Of a stretch of DNA of 64,000 nt, positions 24,828 through 33,043 are shown in pieces. Location: contig JACJZS010000002.1 of NCBI GenBank assembly GCA_020635515.1, positions 1,102,001 to 1,166,000 on the forward strand. The letters are read 5' to 3'. Origin of the DNA: Flavobacteriales bacterium. Lineage in GTDB: Bacteria > Bacteroidota > Bacteroidia > Flavobacteriales > Weeksellaceae. The notes below the pieces were generated by a model. That model worked only from the letters and a program-made list of their open reading frames with translations, was not told where the DNA came from and searched no databases. The translations under genes and the position numbers were made by a program. The first letter of the stretch is position 1. The number at the start of each line of letters is the position of its first letter.

Positions 24828-25796
24828 TAAATTGAATGTATAACCAGAAATTATAATACATAACGTAACAATTCCAAAAAATACAATTATCAATTTTGTA
24901 GTCATTACTTTTTTCAGTAGCATAGCTTCAGGGAGAGATAATCCTACTATTCCCATCATAAAAGCAATTGCAGTACCAAGAGGAATCCCTTTTTCTACTA
25001 AAACTTGAACTACTGGAATCACACCAGAAGCATTCATGTACATAGGGACAGCTAGTAAAGTTGCTAATGGAACAGCAAAGAAGTTATCTTTACTCATGTA
25101 TTTTTCAAGTAAATTATTCGGAATGTATCCATGAATCAGACCACCAATGGCAATTCCAATCAAAACATAAGGAATAACTCCTTTTAAGATTTGTAAAGCA
25201 TCTTTCCAAATTATAGGAAATTGAGGTCGTAGATTTTGTGCATCTGCAACTGATTTTTGTTGTTCTTTTTTTGAGTTTTTAAGTATATTTTTCACCCAAG
25301 GAGTTAGGTATTTTTCCAACTTTAGTTGTTCTAGTATCAATCCTGATACAGTTCCTAATAAGATGCCATTTATTATATAAATAGTAGTAATTTTTATGCC
25401 AAACAAACCAATAAATAAACCAATAGCAACCTCATTTACCAAAGGAGATGTTATTAAAAATGCAAAAGTGACACCTAAAGGAATTCCTCCTCGAACAAAA
25501 CCGATAAATAACGGAACCGATGAACAAGAGCAAAAAGGAGTTACTACTCCAAAAGAACTTGCAAGGATATATTGAAAGCCATATAATTTTTTTCTAGAAA
25601 GAAAGTCACGTACTCTATCTACTGGGAAATAACTATTAATGATTCCCATGAATAAAGTAACTAGAAACAGCAGAAGTATGATTTTTATGCTATCGTAGAT
25701 AAAAAAGTTAAGTGCCTTTCCAAGATGAACTTCCGTATTAATTCCCAATGCATCATAGACAACCCAATCTGCAAATTGTTGTATCCAATCAAACAT
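24819..25796 (-). CDS. ArsP/YraQ-family permease
   Basis: This 325-residue protein of about eight to ten helices belongs to the PF03773 permease family, which includes the methylarsenite exporter ArsP and other efflux proteins. The cysteine motif TPFCSCSSVPLFIGFVRGG lies near residue 90, and LITSPLVNEVA follows. It heads toward menA; its last two codons lie inside repeat copy 2. The ArsR regulator and small thioredoxin upstream on the same strand make a three-gene metal or arsenical resistance unit. The substrate cannot be read from sequence. Confidence 0.85.
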   Translation of the reverse strand: MFDWIQQFADWVVYDALGINTEVHLGKALNFFIYDSIKIILLLFLVTLFMGIINSYFPVDRVRDFLSRKKLYGFQYILASSFGVVTPFCSCSSVPLFIGFVRGGIPLGVTFAFLITSPLVNEVAIGLFIGLFGIKITTIYIINGILLGTVSGLILEQLKLEKYLTPWVKNILKNSKKEQQKSVADAQNLRPQFPIIWKDALQILKGVIPYVLIGIAIGGLIHGYIPNNLLEKYMSKDNFFAVPLATLLAVPMYMNASGVIPVVQVLVEKGIPLGTAIAFMMGIVGLSLPEAMLLKKVMTTKLIIVFFGIVTLCIIISGYTFNLFL

Positions 25797-25811
25797 AGTA
25801 TTATTCTAAAT

Positions 25812-26057
25812 CTAAATGTGTTTTTGTATAATTTCTAAAAGTTCCTTTTTTGAAGGAATTCTTCCTTGTACTGCTATTTTTTCATTGATGATAAGTGTTG
25901 GAGTTGAAAACACGTTGTATTCCATTATTTTTTCTATATTCTCTACTTTTTCTATATCTGCAGTTAAGTTGTTTTCTGAGGTAACTTCTTGAACTAAGTC
26001 AGTTAAAATGGTGCATTTTTTACAACCAGTTCCTAATATTTTGATTTTTAGATTCAT
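25812..26057 (-). CDS. Small thioredoxin-fold protein (MTH895/TM0996 type)
   Basis: This 81-residue protein has a redox motif CKKC at residues 12-15 within ILGTGCKKCTILTD and the cis-proline TPTLIINE segment later. It matches the small glutaredoxin-like thioredoxin family often encoded beside ArsP/YraQ permeases. It lies 15 nt upstream of the permease gene and 53 nt downstream of the ArsR gene, all on the minus strand. A role in reducing the substrate or the permease cysteines is plausible but inferred. Confidence 0.87.
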   Translation of the reverse strand: MNLKIKILGTGCKKCTILTDLVQEVTSENNLTADIEKVENIEKIMEYNVFSTPTLIINEKIAVQGRIPSKKELLEIIQKHI

Positions 26058-26110
26058 AATAATTATATTTTGTTTATCGTAGATGAACGATTATTGTTAA
26101 AAAAAATAAA

Positions 26111-26416
26111 TTATTCAAAGAAATTTTGAAACAGACGTTTAGATAACTCCCAATTTTCTTTGTTTATACAGTATTTAATCTTAGGTGGATTTAATTCTCC
26201 TTGAATCAAACCAGCATTTTTAAGCTCTTTTAGGTGTTGTGAAATAGTAGATTGAGCAAGAGGGAAAATCGTAACTAAATCCCCTGTAAAACAGCAACTT
26301 TGTTTGCCTAAGTAGTTAAGTATTTCTACACGTACAGGATGAGCTAATGCTTTGGCAAATTTTGCCAACAGTTCTGTATTTTCTTTGTATTCTATCTGTT
26401 CTTTATTTCGTTTCAT
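26111..26416 (-). CDS. ArsR-family winged-helix repressor
   Basis: The 101-residue product starts at the ATG at 26416. A longer frame from 26473 would run through the promoter and operator, so it is rejected. The fold is visible as AKALAHPVRVEILNYL, a recognition helix in LAQSTISQHLKELKNAGLI, and the wing. Adjacent cysteines C41 and C42 sit near the helix that carries the metal site in classical ArsR proteins. It heads the thioredoxin-permease unit and probably represses it from the 17-bp inverted repeat at 26420-26436. Confidence 0.9.
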   Translation of the reverse strand: MKRNKEQIEYKENTELLAKFAKALAHPVRVEILNYLGKQSCCFTGDLVTIFPLAQSTISQHLKELKNAGLIQGELNPPKIKYCINKENWELSKRLFQNFFE

Positions 26417-26419
26417 TTT

Positions 26420-26436
26420 GTATATCGCAAATATAC
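26420..26436 (-). promoter_or_regulatory. Operator overlapping the arsR promoter
   Basis: GTATAT and ATATAC form a perfect 6-bp inverted repeat around 5 nt (26420-26436). On the minus strand it covers the -7 element TATATTTG (26435 to 26428), 11 nt before the arsR ATG. A repressor bound here would block RNA polymerase. Confidence 0.6.
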
Positions 26437-26454
26437 GATTAATCTTTGAGATAT

Positions 26455-27291
26455 TTAAATTTCTGAACCGCAATTATAGCAATAGTTAGCTCCGTTTTTA
26501 TGATTTTTGCTACCACATTGATTGCATTTTACCGATACATTAGCTTCTTTGCTCACTTCTTTTGTTAATTCAGAAGTGACAATTCCTGTAGGAACTGCTA
26601 TAATTCCGTATCCTAAAATCATAATAAAACTTGCGATAAATTGACCTAAAGCAGTTTGTGGTGCAATATCTCCATAGCCAACAGTAGTTAAAGTAACAAT
26701 ACACCAGTAAATACTTCTAGGAATGCTTGTAAATCCACTTTCTTTACCTTCGATAGAATACATTACGGTTCCTAATATGATACAAACCACCAATACAAAA
26801 TAAATAAATATGATGATTTTAGTTCGGCTCGCATGAAGTGCAAGTTTTAAATAATGTGATTGTTTTGCAAAATGAACCAAATTTAAAACCTTAAATAAAC
26901 GTAAAAGTCTTAATGAACGAATAACAGAGATAAAATGAGTTCCTGTGATAAAAGTAGATATATATACAGGAAGAATAGCTAATAAGTCAATAATTCCATA
27001 AAAGCTGAGTATGTAGCGTTTTTTTTCTCGACTAGAAAAAATTCGAAGTATATATTCTAACGTAAAAAATATAGTAATAATCCATTCCGAAATGTAAAAT
27101 AATCCATGATACTTAGCATCAATCTCTTGAACGGATTCAAGCATTACAAACAAAACACTCAGTACAATAAGTGTTAGTAAAACTACATCAAATATCTTTC
27201 CTGCAAAAGTATTGGTACCAAAAATAATGATTCGTACATACTGACGAAATCGCTCTAATTTAGATTTTTTATTAACCGAATTGGAATTCAT
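26455..27291 (-). CDS. Kv-like potassium channel with zinc-ribbon tail
   Basis: This 278-residue protein has six hydrophobic segments. S4 is marked by the arginine series RSLRLLRLFKVL, and the pore loop carries the K+ selectivity filter TVGYGD near residue 208. After S6 the chain ends in a zinc-ribbon-like motif, CNQCG followed by CYNCG, which is unusual for bacterial Kv channels. It is likely an inner membrane K+ channel. The soluble tail could bind zinc or mediate contacts. It is upstream of the ArsR gene but probably independent of it. Confidence 0.87.
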   Translation of the reverse strand: MNSNSVNKKSKLERFRQYVRIIIFGTNTFAGKIFDVVLLTLIVLSVLFVMLESVQEIDAKYHGLFYISEWIITIFFTLEYILRIFSSREKKRYILSFYGIIDLLAILPVYISTFITGTHFISVIRSLRLLRLFKVLNLVHFAKQSHYLKLALHASRTKIIIFIYFVLVVCIILGTVMYSIEGKESGFTSIPRSIYWCIVTLTTVGYGDIAPQTALGQFIASFIMILGYGIIAVPTGIVTSELTKEVSKEANVSVKCNQCGSKNHKNGANYCYNCGSEI

Positions 27292-27327
27292 TTATAAAAG
27301 CTTATGAAACTTGTATAAATATATAAA

Positions 27328-28635
27328 TTATTTTTGTCTGAAGTGAACTTCTATAGGAACACCCGTAAAGTCAAATTCTTTTCTAAGCTGATTTTCTAAA
27401 TATCGTCTATATGCATCACGCACATACTGAGGTAAATTACAGAAAAATGCAAACTGAGGCGTCTGAGTAGGAAGTTGTGTGCAATATTTAATTTTTACAT
27501 ACTTTCCTTTTATAGATGGAGGAGGATATTTAGCAATCGCTTCTAACATAACCTCGTTTAGTTTGCTGGTTTTGATTCGTTTCTTTCTGTTGGTTTGAAC
27601 CTCCATAGCTGTTTCTACAACTTTAAGGATACGTTGTTTAGTTAATGCAGATACAAATAGAATAGGAACATCAGTAAAAGGTGCAATTTTTTCAGAAATT
27701 CTACTTGCGTATTGTTTCATGGTATTGGTTTCCTTTTCTACTAAATCCCATTTGTTTACCACGATAACAACTCCCTTTTTGTTTTTTTGAGCCAAATGAA
27801 AAATATTCATATCTTGAGATTCCCAACCGAGAGTCGCATCTATCATAATGATTACAATATCGGAATACTCTATAGATCGTATAGATCTCATTACAGAATA
27901 AAACTCCAAATCTTCGGAAACTTTATTTTTTTTCCTAATTCCTGCAGTATCTACCAATACAAATTCGTGTCCAAATTTTTTATACAACGTTTGAATACTA
28001 TCTCGAGTAGTTCCTGCTATATTTGTAACTATATTTCTTTCTTCTCCCAAAAGAGCATTGGTAAGTGTTGATTTTCCTACATTAGGTCGTCCTGCAATGG
28101 TAATTTTAGGTAACTCTTCATAAGGATCTTCATAGCTATCTGTAGGTAATGCTTTTACAACCTCATCTAATAAATCCCCAGAACCAGAACCAGAGATTGC
28201 AGAAATAGGATAAAAATTATCGAATCCAAGTTCATAAAATTCTACCGCTTCTTGAATAATTCTAGCGTTATCAGCTTTATTTACAACCAAAAAAACTTCT
28301 TGTTTAGACTTTCTAAGGTACTTTGCAACTTCCTTATCCATATCTGTAAGTCCTTCTTGTCCATCAACTAAAAAGAGAACAACATCAGCTTCATCAATTG
28401 CCAATTGAACTTGTTTTCTGATTTCTTCTTCAAAAATATCTTCCGAGCCAACAAGGTATCCTCCTGTATCTACCACAGAAAACTCAATTCCATTCCAGTC
28501 ACTTTTTCCATAATGACGATCACGCGTAACACCAGAGATGCTATCTACGATTGCCTCGCGACGTTGTAAAAGACGATTAAATAAAGTGGATTTTCCTACA
28601 TTAGGTCTTCCTACAATAGCAACAATATTAGACAT
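27328..28635 (-). CDS. der: Ribosome biogenesis GTPase Der
   Basis: This 435-residue protein has the tandem G domains unique to Der/EngA, an essential factor in 50S assembly. P-loops GRPNVGKSTLFN (near residue 8) and GRPNVGKSTLTN (near 182) are each followed by DTxG, and by NKAD and NKWD specificity motifs. The C-terminal KH-like domain (about 360-435) ends with VPIEVHFRQK. Length and motif order are canonical. The cupin_8 gene lies 16 nt upstream on the same strand. Confidence 0.97.
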   Translation of the reverse strand: MSNIVAIVGRPNVGKSTLFNRLLQRREAIVDSISGVTRDRHYGKSDWNGIEFSVVDTGGYLVGSEDIFEEEIRKQVQLAIDEADVVLFLVDGQEGLTDMDKEVAKYLRKSKQEVFLVVNKADNARIIQEAVEFYELGFDNFYPISAISGSGSGDLLDEVVKALPTDSYEDPYEELPKITIAGRPNVGKSTLTNALLGEERNIVTNIAGTTRDSIQTLYKKFGHEFVLVDTAGIRKKNKVSEDLEFYSVMRSIRSIEYSDIVIIMIDATLGWESQDMNIFHLAQKNKKGVVIVVNKWDLVEKETNTMKQYASRISEKIAPFTDVPILFVSALTKQRILKVVETAMEVQTNRKKRIKTSKLNEVMLEAIAKYPPPSIKGKYVKIKYCTQLPTQTPQFAFFCNLPQYVRDAYRRYLENQLRKEFDFTGVPIEVHFRQK

Positions 28636-28651
28636 GTTATTTTTTACAAAC

Positions 28652-29524
28652 TTACGACTTTATTGCGTTTTTTTGATGTGTTTTTCGAATTGCTTCAGAA
28701 TTTTTATAATCTATCCAATCCTGCTTTTTAATTTTCCGCATCATATTGTCATAATTTCTCATTATAAAGATATTATATAACGCTTTTGAAAGATTGGAAA
28801 AACTTCTAGGTAAAGCTCTTAAACTCATCGAAAATCCAGGACTTGTATACTTCATATAATGCCAATAACCTTCGGGCATATAGAGCATTTCTCCATGTTT
28901 TAGATTACAAATAAGTCCTTTTGCGTTTTTTAATGCTGGAAACTTGTCAAAATCAGGATTATCAAAATCTATAGATTCGTGAGAAATCAAGGAATGAGGA
29001 ACTTTATAAAGGTACTTTGATTGATTAGGTTCAAATAAGATACATTGTTTGGTTCCATGAAAATGAAAGTGCAAAATATTGGAATAATCAATATCAAAAT
29101 GCATAAAAACTTTAGAGTTTTCTCCTCCAAAAAACAACATCGGAAGTTGTTTTATTAGTTTTAATCCTATATCTGGATATTTAAAATCATGCTGAAGCTC
29201 AGGAACTTCTTTCATAATATTATACAGAAAAATCCTATAATTTGTTGGCTCTGATTGCAATAAATCGACGTAATCAGACATTTTCATTTCTTTATGTGCT
29301 TGATTAAAACCTTCTTTATAAGACACAGGTCTATCATCATAAAGAGGAACTATTTTATCTCCTGCAATTTTTTTTATATAATCTAAATTCCATTTACTGT
29401 GAGCTGACCAGTTTTCGGTTATATTTTCTATTACGAGAGGTTTCTGCTTTTTTACATAATTAGAATAAAAATCCTCTTTTGAAATCGAATGAACTCGATT
29501 TATTTCAGTCAAATTAAACGACAT
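28652..29524 (-). CDS. Cupin_8 / JmjC-like oxygenase family protein
   Basis: From the ATG at 29524 the protein has 290 residues. It resembles the cupin_8 group of Fe(II)/2-oxoglutarate-dependent oxygenases. The metal-binding HxD occurs in FMHFDIDYSNILHFHFHG and the distal histidine in YMPEGYWHYMKY, with a basic residue downstream. Family members hydroxylate proteins or small molecules; no substrate can be named. An ATG two codons upstream is also possible. It may be cotranscribed with der. Confidence 0.83.
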   Translation of the reverse strand: MSFNLTEINRVHSISKEDFYSNYVKKQKPLVIENITENWSAHSKWNLDYIKKIAGDKIVPLYDDRPVSYKEGFNQAHKEMKMSDYVDLLQSEPTNYRIFLYNIMKEVPELQHDFKYPDIGLKLIKQLPMLFFGGENSKVFMHFDIDYSNILHFHFHGTKQCILFEPNQSKYLYKVPHSLISHESIDFDNPDFDKFPALKNAKGLICNLKHGEMLYMPEGYWHYMKYTSPGFSMSLRALPRSFSNLSKALYNIFIMRNYDNMMRKIKKQDWIDYKNSEAIRKTHQKNAIKS

Positions 29525-29566
29525 ATACAATGCAAAATAATTTGGCTAAGATACATTATTTTATGA

Positions 29567-30340
29567 TTATTTGAATTCTGTTTTGTGTTTTAAATTTTTA
29601 TATTCTATCAGTTCGGCTTTTAATGAACCTACTGCGAGTTCCGCCTTTATAGCTACAGGGATTTTGTTTTCGTCATCGGTTACCCAAAAAGTAACGCTTT
29701 CTTTTTCTTTAAAAACTCTTCCTGCTTGCACATAAGGTCTTAATATTAGGCATTTCGTCTTGCCAAATTTTGTTTTTTTGGTTTCTCTACCTAGTATCTT
29801 CATTTTAAAAGGATAGATTTCTTCATCCATAAAGATGTCTATAGAAACATAATCTCCTGTTTTTTTATCGCTAAAATCTACTGTTCTTAAATAATAAAAA
29901 GCGGATAACATATCTTGAATACCTTGTTTTGATGCGTACATTTTTTCGGTATTTTTAATATTATCAACTACTTTTACTTGATTGGTATTTCTATAAAAAT
30001 ACTGCACAAGATCTTTTTTGTATCCACCTTCATCTATTTTTCGTATGAATTTTGTCGGCAAACTATTAGATTTATTTATATACGTTGCATACAAGTCATC
30101 TACAGGAAATATTCTATAGATTCCTACTGTTTTTCCTTCTCCTTTTATATAATAATGAGGAACTCCATTAAAATTAACATCTTGTAAATTTAGAGTTGCG
30201 TATCCTGCAGTAAAAGGAAATAAATTATAAAATATCTTGAATTTCAAGAATTCTCCTGATTCAAAATTTGAAGACGAGTCATTTTTAAATGAAAATATCA
30301 ATAACAGAGATATGAATACTATAGTGACTTTTTTTATCAT
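29567..30340 (-). CDS. DUF3108 exported protein
   Basis: This 257-residue protein has an N-terminal signal sequence (IKKVTIVFISLLLIF) and then the DUF3108 pattern FESGEFLKFKIFYNLFPFTAGYATL, followed by beta-rich segments such as SVTFWVTDDENKIPVAIKAEL. Proteins of this family are predicted periplasmic beta-barrel-like or lipocalin-like proteins of unknown role. No lipobox cysteine is seen after the signal, so it is probably soluble in the periplasm or outer-membrane-associated. Confidence 0.83.
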   Translation of the reverse strand: MIKKVTIVFISLLLIFSFKNDSSSNFESGEFLKFKIFYNLFPFTAGYATLNLQDVNFNGVPHYYIKGEGKTVGIYRIFPVDDLYATYINKSNSLPTKFIRKIDEGGYKKDLVQYFYRNTNQVKVVDNIKNTEKMYASKQGIQDMLSAFYYLRTVDFSDKKTGDYVSIDIFMDEEIYPFKMKILGRETKKTKFGKTKCLILRPYVQAGRVFKEKESVTFWVTDDENKIPVAIKAELAVGSLKAELIEYKNLKHKTEFK

Positions 30341-30400
30341 AATTTTATTTTTAAATAGATATATTCAAAGAGTTTGCCAAAGTTTGTACAACGATGATAA

Positions 30401-30901
30401 CTAAAAAACTTTTGGATAAATTATATACAAAAAGAACAGTAAGTGTATTAAGCTAATCATTAATCCTATTCCAATTCCTAGAATCATTCCTAAAACGGTT
30501 CCGAGAGAAGATTTAAATGAAGTTTTTAGTTTATTTTTTTTGAATACAAATTCACCTAAAAACGCACCAATAAATGCTCCAATAAAGATACCAAAAGGAG
30601 GAAAAAATAATCCTATTATAAATCCAAAAATAGAACCATAAACTCCATATTTACTTCCGCCAAACTTTTTAACTCCCCAAATGGGAATTAAGTAATCAAT
30701 TGCTTTATTGAGTATTACTAAAAGCAATAAGCCAAAAATCCAATACCAAGATATTTGCTCTGAAAATGAACTCCATTTAAGAATTAGAATTCCTATCCAA
30801 GATACTATAGTTCCTGGAATTCCAGGTAAAATAGAACCGATAATACCAATTAACAGACATATAACTGATATTCCAATTAAGAGTAGGTCAAAATTTTCCA
30901 T
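30401..30901 (-). CDS. DUF456 membrane protein
   Basis: From the ATG at 30901 the protein has 166 residues and four or five hydrophobic helices. The family motif GIIGSILPGIPGTIVSWIGILIL appears near the N-terminus, and repeated glycine-rich segments (GFIIGLFFPPFGIFIGAFIGAFLGE) follow. DUF456 proteins have no known function. An ATG at 30916 lies within the terminator hairpin of the upstream rbp gene, so the later start is preferred. The T run of that terminator ends right at this ATG. Confidence 0.85.
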   Translation of the reverse strand: MENFDLLLIGISVICLLIGIIGSILPGIPGTIVSWIGILILKWSSFSEQISWYWIFGLLLLVILNKAIDYLIPIWGVKKFGGSKYGVYGSIFGFIIGLFFPPFGIFIGAFIGAFLGEFVFKKNKLKTSFKSSLGTVLGMILGIGIGLMISLIHLLFFLYIIYPKVF

Positions 30902-30926
30902 AAAAAAACTCAACATTATGTTGAGT
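30902..30926 (-). terminator. Terminator of the RRM protein gene
   Basis: ACTCAACAT (30908-30916) and ATGTTGAGT (30918-30926) form a 9-bp perfect stem. On the minus strand it is followed by six further T, ending at the start codon of the DUF456 gene. Confidence 0.75.
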
Positions 30927-30967
30927 TTAAATTTAATAATTTAATTGCTTTATGCAATAGTTTTTTA

Positions 30968-31258
30968 TTAATCTCTGCTTCTGTTAAAGCTTCTTTTACC
31001 TTCGAATCTTGGTTTGTTTTCTCTTGGTCTTGCAACAGATACGTTGATTACTTTTCCATCGTATTCTGCTTTGTCTAATTCGTCAATTGCTTTTTGTCCG
31101 TTTGCGTCTTCCATCTCTACAAAACCAAAACCTCTAGAGCGATTAGTAACTCTATCCATAATAACTTTAGCACTAGAAACTTCTCCGTACTCTTCGAATA
31201 ATTCTCTTAAGTCAGCATCGTTTACTGCATAACTCAAATTTGAAATAAAAATGTTCAT
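30968..31258 (-). CDS. RRM-domain RNA-binding protein
   Basis: This 96-residue protein is a single RNA recognition motif plus a basic tail. RNP2 is NIFISNLSY at the N-terminus and RNP1 is RGFGFVEM near residue 43, with conserved aromatic residues for RNA stacking. The tail RPRENKPRFEGKRSFNRSRD is arginine-rich. Such short RRM proteins are common in Bacteroidota and cyanobacteria and are often cold-induced RNA chaperones. The predicted promoter lies about 112 nt upstream, leaving an unusually long leader. A terminator follows. Confidence 0.93.
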   Translation of the reverse strand: MNIFISNLSYAVNDADLRELFEEYGEVSSAKVIMDRVTNRSRGFGFVEMEDANGQKAIDELDKAEYDGKVINVSVARPRENKPRFEGKRSFNRSRD

Positions 31259-31369
31259 AAATTGAAATGATATAAATAATTAGTTTTTAAAAAATAAATG
31301 TTGAGTTAGTAATACAGTAAAATAGAGAATCATAAAAAATCTATACATTGAATTGTCGCTCAATCTTTG

Positions 31370-31377
31370 CAAAGGTA
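31370..31377 (-). promoter_or_regulatory. -7 promoter element for the RRM gene
   Basis: On the minus strand the sequence is TACCTTTG, matching TAnnTTTG. It leaves a leader of about 105 nt before the ATG at 31258, compatible with a regulated 5' untranslated region. Confidence 0.45.
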
Positions 31378-31381
31378 TGGT

Positions 31382-32980
31382 TTATTTTTGATATAATTGA
31401 TGATGAGGAATATGTTTTTTTAGAATGATTCCTTTTTTAATGTTACTTGTATCAACTAATTGAGGGAAGGAATTAATTTCTGAGAAAAATTTAAGTTCAT
31501 TTTTTGACAAAGCAAAAGGTTCCAAATCAAATACAAGTGAGTAATTTTTAGGAGTTTTAACTGTTAGATTTCCGATTTTTTGTTCAGTATATTCTTTTAT
31601 GTGGTATGAAGCAGGTTTTATTAATTCATTATACGTTATTGGCTGAATTATTGCAACTGAGTGAATATTTTTTTTGATAAATTCTGAGTTTCCTAAGGAA
31701 ATTAGAATAGAAAGCATTAAAAGAGAAAATAAGAGAGAAAATATAGAATAGTATTTCGTTTGAATAGGTCGTCTTTTGATTAGAAAAAGAGCTATAATTA
31801 AAATAATATCTATAAGAAAACGAAACTGACCAGAATACAGAAAAATAAAAATAAGTTTAAGCGTAAAAAAGAGGGAAAATAAGAGATACATTTTTTTCTT
31901 TTTTATAATGCTGTAAATAAAAAAACATAAAATAGAAATGGTAAAAGTAAAATTGATTATTCCTGAAAAATCATCAAAGGAAATCCAATGAATAAAACGT
32001 TCTAAATATGAGAAAGATTCGATTTCCTGTAAAGAGTATTTAAGATGAAAAGTGCTTGTTTGTGCTATCTTATAAGAATGTTTTAGAATTTCTTCATTAG
32101 GTTTCCAATAAACATCGGCAATAAATACTGGAAGAGGAAAAAAAGGTGTTCCTGAAATAAAAATATTTTTGATTACATAAAATAGAAGTATAAAAAGTGA
32201 AAAAATAAAATACGATGATTTAATTTTTTTTATTTGAAAGTGAAAAATAGATAATGTGAAAATAACAAACAAAAGCACGAAAGCACTCGGCTTGGATATA
32301 AAAAGAAGAGCTGATAATGGAAGTAATTGTTCATAATTACTGCGACATAGCATAACTTCATTTGCAAGCATTAAACTTAGAATAAATACCAATAAATCAG
32401 GAGAAGGAGAATTCGTTAATGGAAGCAAGAAAGGAATAAAAAGAAGTAAATAATTGCTTTTTCGCTCGTATATATATATTAATAGAAATATAATTAACAA
32501 CGCATTGCTACGCATATAGGTATCTAAAATATCGTTGAATGTAGCCTGAAAAATATGTGTAAAAGACATCTGTCCGTAGCTCCAATTTAAGTTTGAAACT
32601 CCAGAGAATAATCCGTATTTATCTAGTATTTTAATAGATGGAACATAATAGGAATAATGATCTACTATAAAAGGAGCAAAACAACAAAACACGAATAAAA
32701 AAAGCAGAATTCCGAAATAAAATATAGGTATATTTTTTAATTTAGATACATATATTTTAAAAGAGGAATGATGAATTAAGATTCCTAAGCATCCAATAAC
32801 AATCCATAAAATTTCTATGTATACGTCTAGTTTATAGGAAAATGCTACAATCGAAGATATAAAAGAAATAAAAAAATAAGCATAGAAAAGGCGAAAAGAC
32901 AGTAGATTCCCTTTGAAAAAAAAAGAAACTCCTATAGTAACTATAAATAAAGATAATAAAGATATTAATGTAAGTAACAA
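31382..32980 (-). CDS. LIC_10190-like polytopic membrane protein
   Basis: This 532-residue protein has about 12 hydrophobic helices and a soluble C-terminal part of about 100 residues. The segment DHYSYYVPSIKILDKYGLFSG, followed by NLNWSYGQMSFTHIFQ, resembles the LIC_10190 family of membrane proteins, whose fold recalls GT-C glycosyltransferases. No activity is known. The first codon is TTG; only an in-frame stop and no ATG lie upstream, and the -7 element at 32997-33004 is well placed for it. It follows the HTTM-like gene on the same strand. Confidence 0.72.
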   Translation of the reverse strand: MLLTLISLLSLFIVTIGVSFFFKGNLLSFRLFYAYFFISFISSIVAFSYKLDVYIEILWIVIGCLGILIHHSSFKIYVSKLKNIPIFYFGILLFLFVFCCFAPFIVDHYSYYVPSIKILDKYGLFSGVSNLNWSYGQMSFTHIFQATFNDILDTYMRSNALLIIFLLIYIYERKSNYLLLFIPFLLPLTNSPSPDLLVFILSLMLANEVMLCRSNYEQLLPLSALLFISKPSAFVLLFVIFTLSIFHFQIKKIKSSYFIFSLFILLFYVIKNIFISGTPFFPLPVFIADVYWKPNEEILKHSYKIAQTSTFHLKYSLQEIESFSYLERFIHWISFDDFSGIINFTFTISILCFFIYSIIKKKKMYLLFSLFFTLKLIFIFLYSGQFRFLIDIILIIALFLIKRRPIQTKYYSIFSLLFSLLMLSILISLGNSEFIKKNIHSVAIIQPITYNELIKPASYHIKEYTEQKIGNLTVKTPKNYSLVFDLEPFALSKNELKFFSEINSFPQLVDTSNIKKGIILKKHIPHHQLYQK

Positions 32981-32996
32981 TATTGCGTCTTTTTAA

Positions 32997-33004
32997 CAAA
33001 TGTA
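32997..33004 (-). promoter_or_regulatory. -7 promoter element for the LIC_10190-like gene
   Basis: On the minus strand the sequence reads TACATTTG, an exact TAnnTTTG match, 16 nt before the TTG start at 32980. Confidence 0.5.
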
Positions 33005-33043
33005 ATGATTACTTAGTAATTTAAAAATGATTAAAGATTAAAG

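Noticed and set aside
26417..26473. N-terminal extension of the ArsR protein
   Set aside because: It would be encoded across the promoter and operator; the ATG at 26416 gives a normal ArsR length.
31366..31374. Palindrome TTTGCAAAG near the RRM promoter
   Set aside because: It is formed by the -7 element itself and its chance flank; no second site was found.
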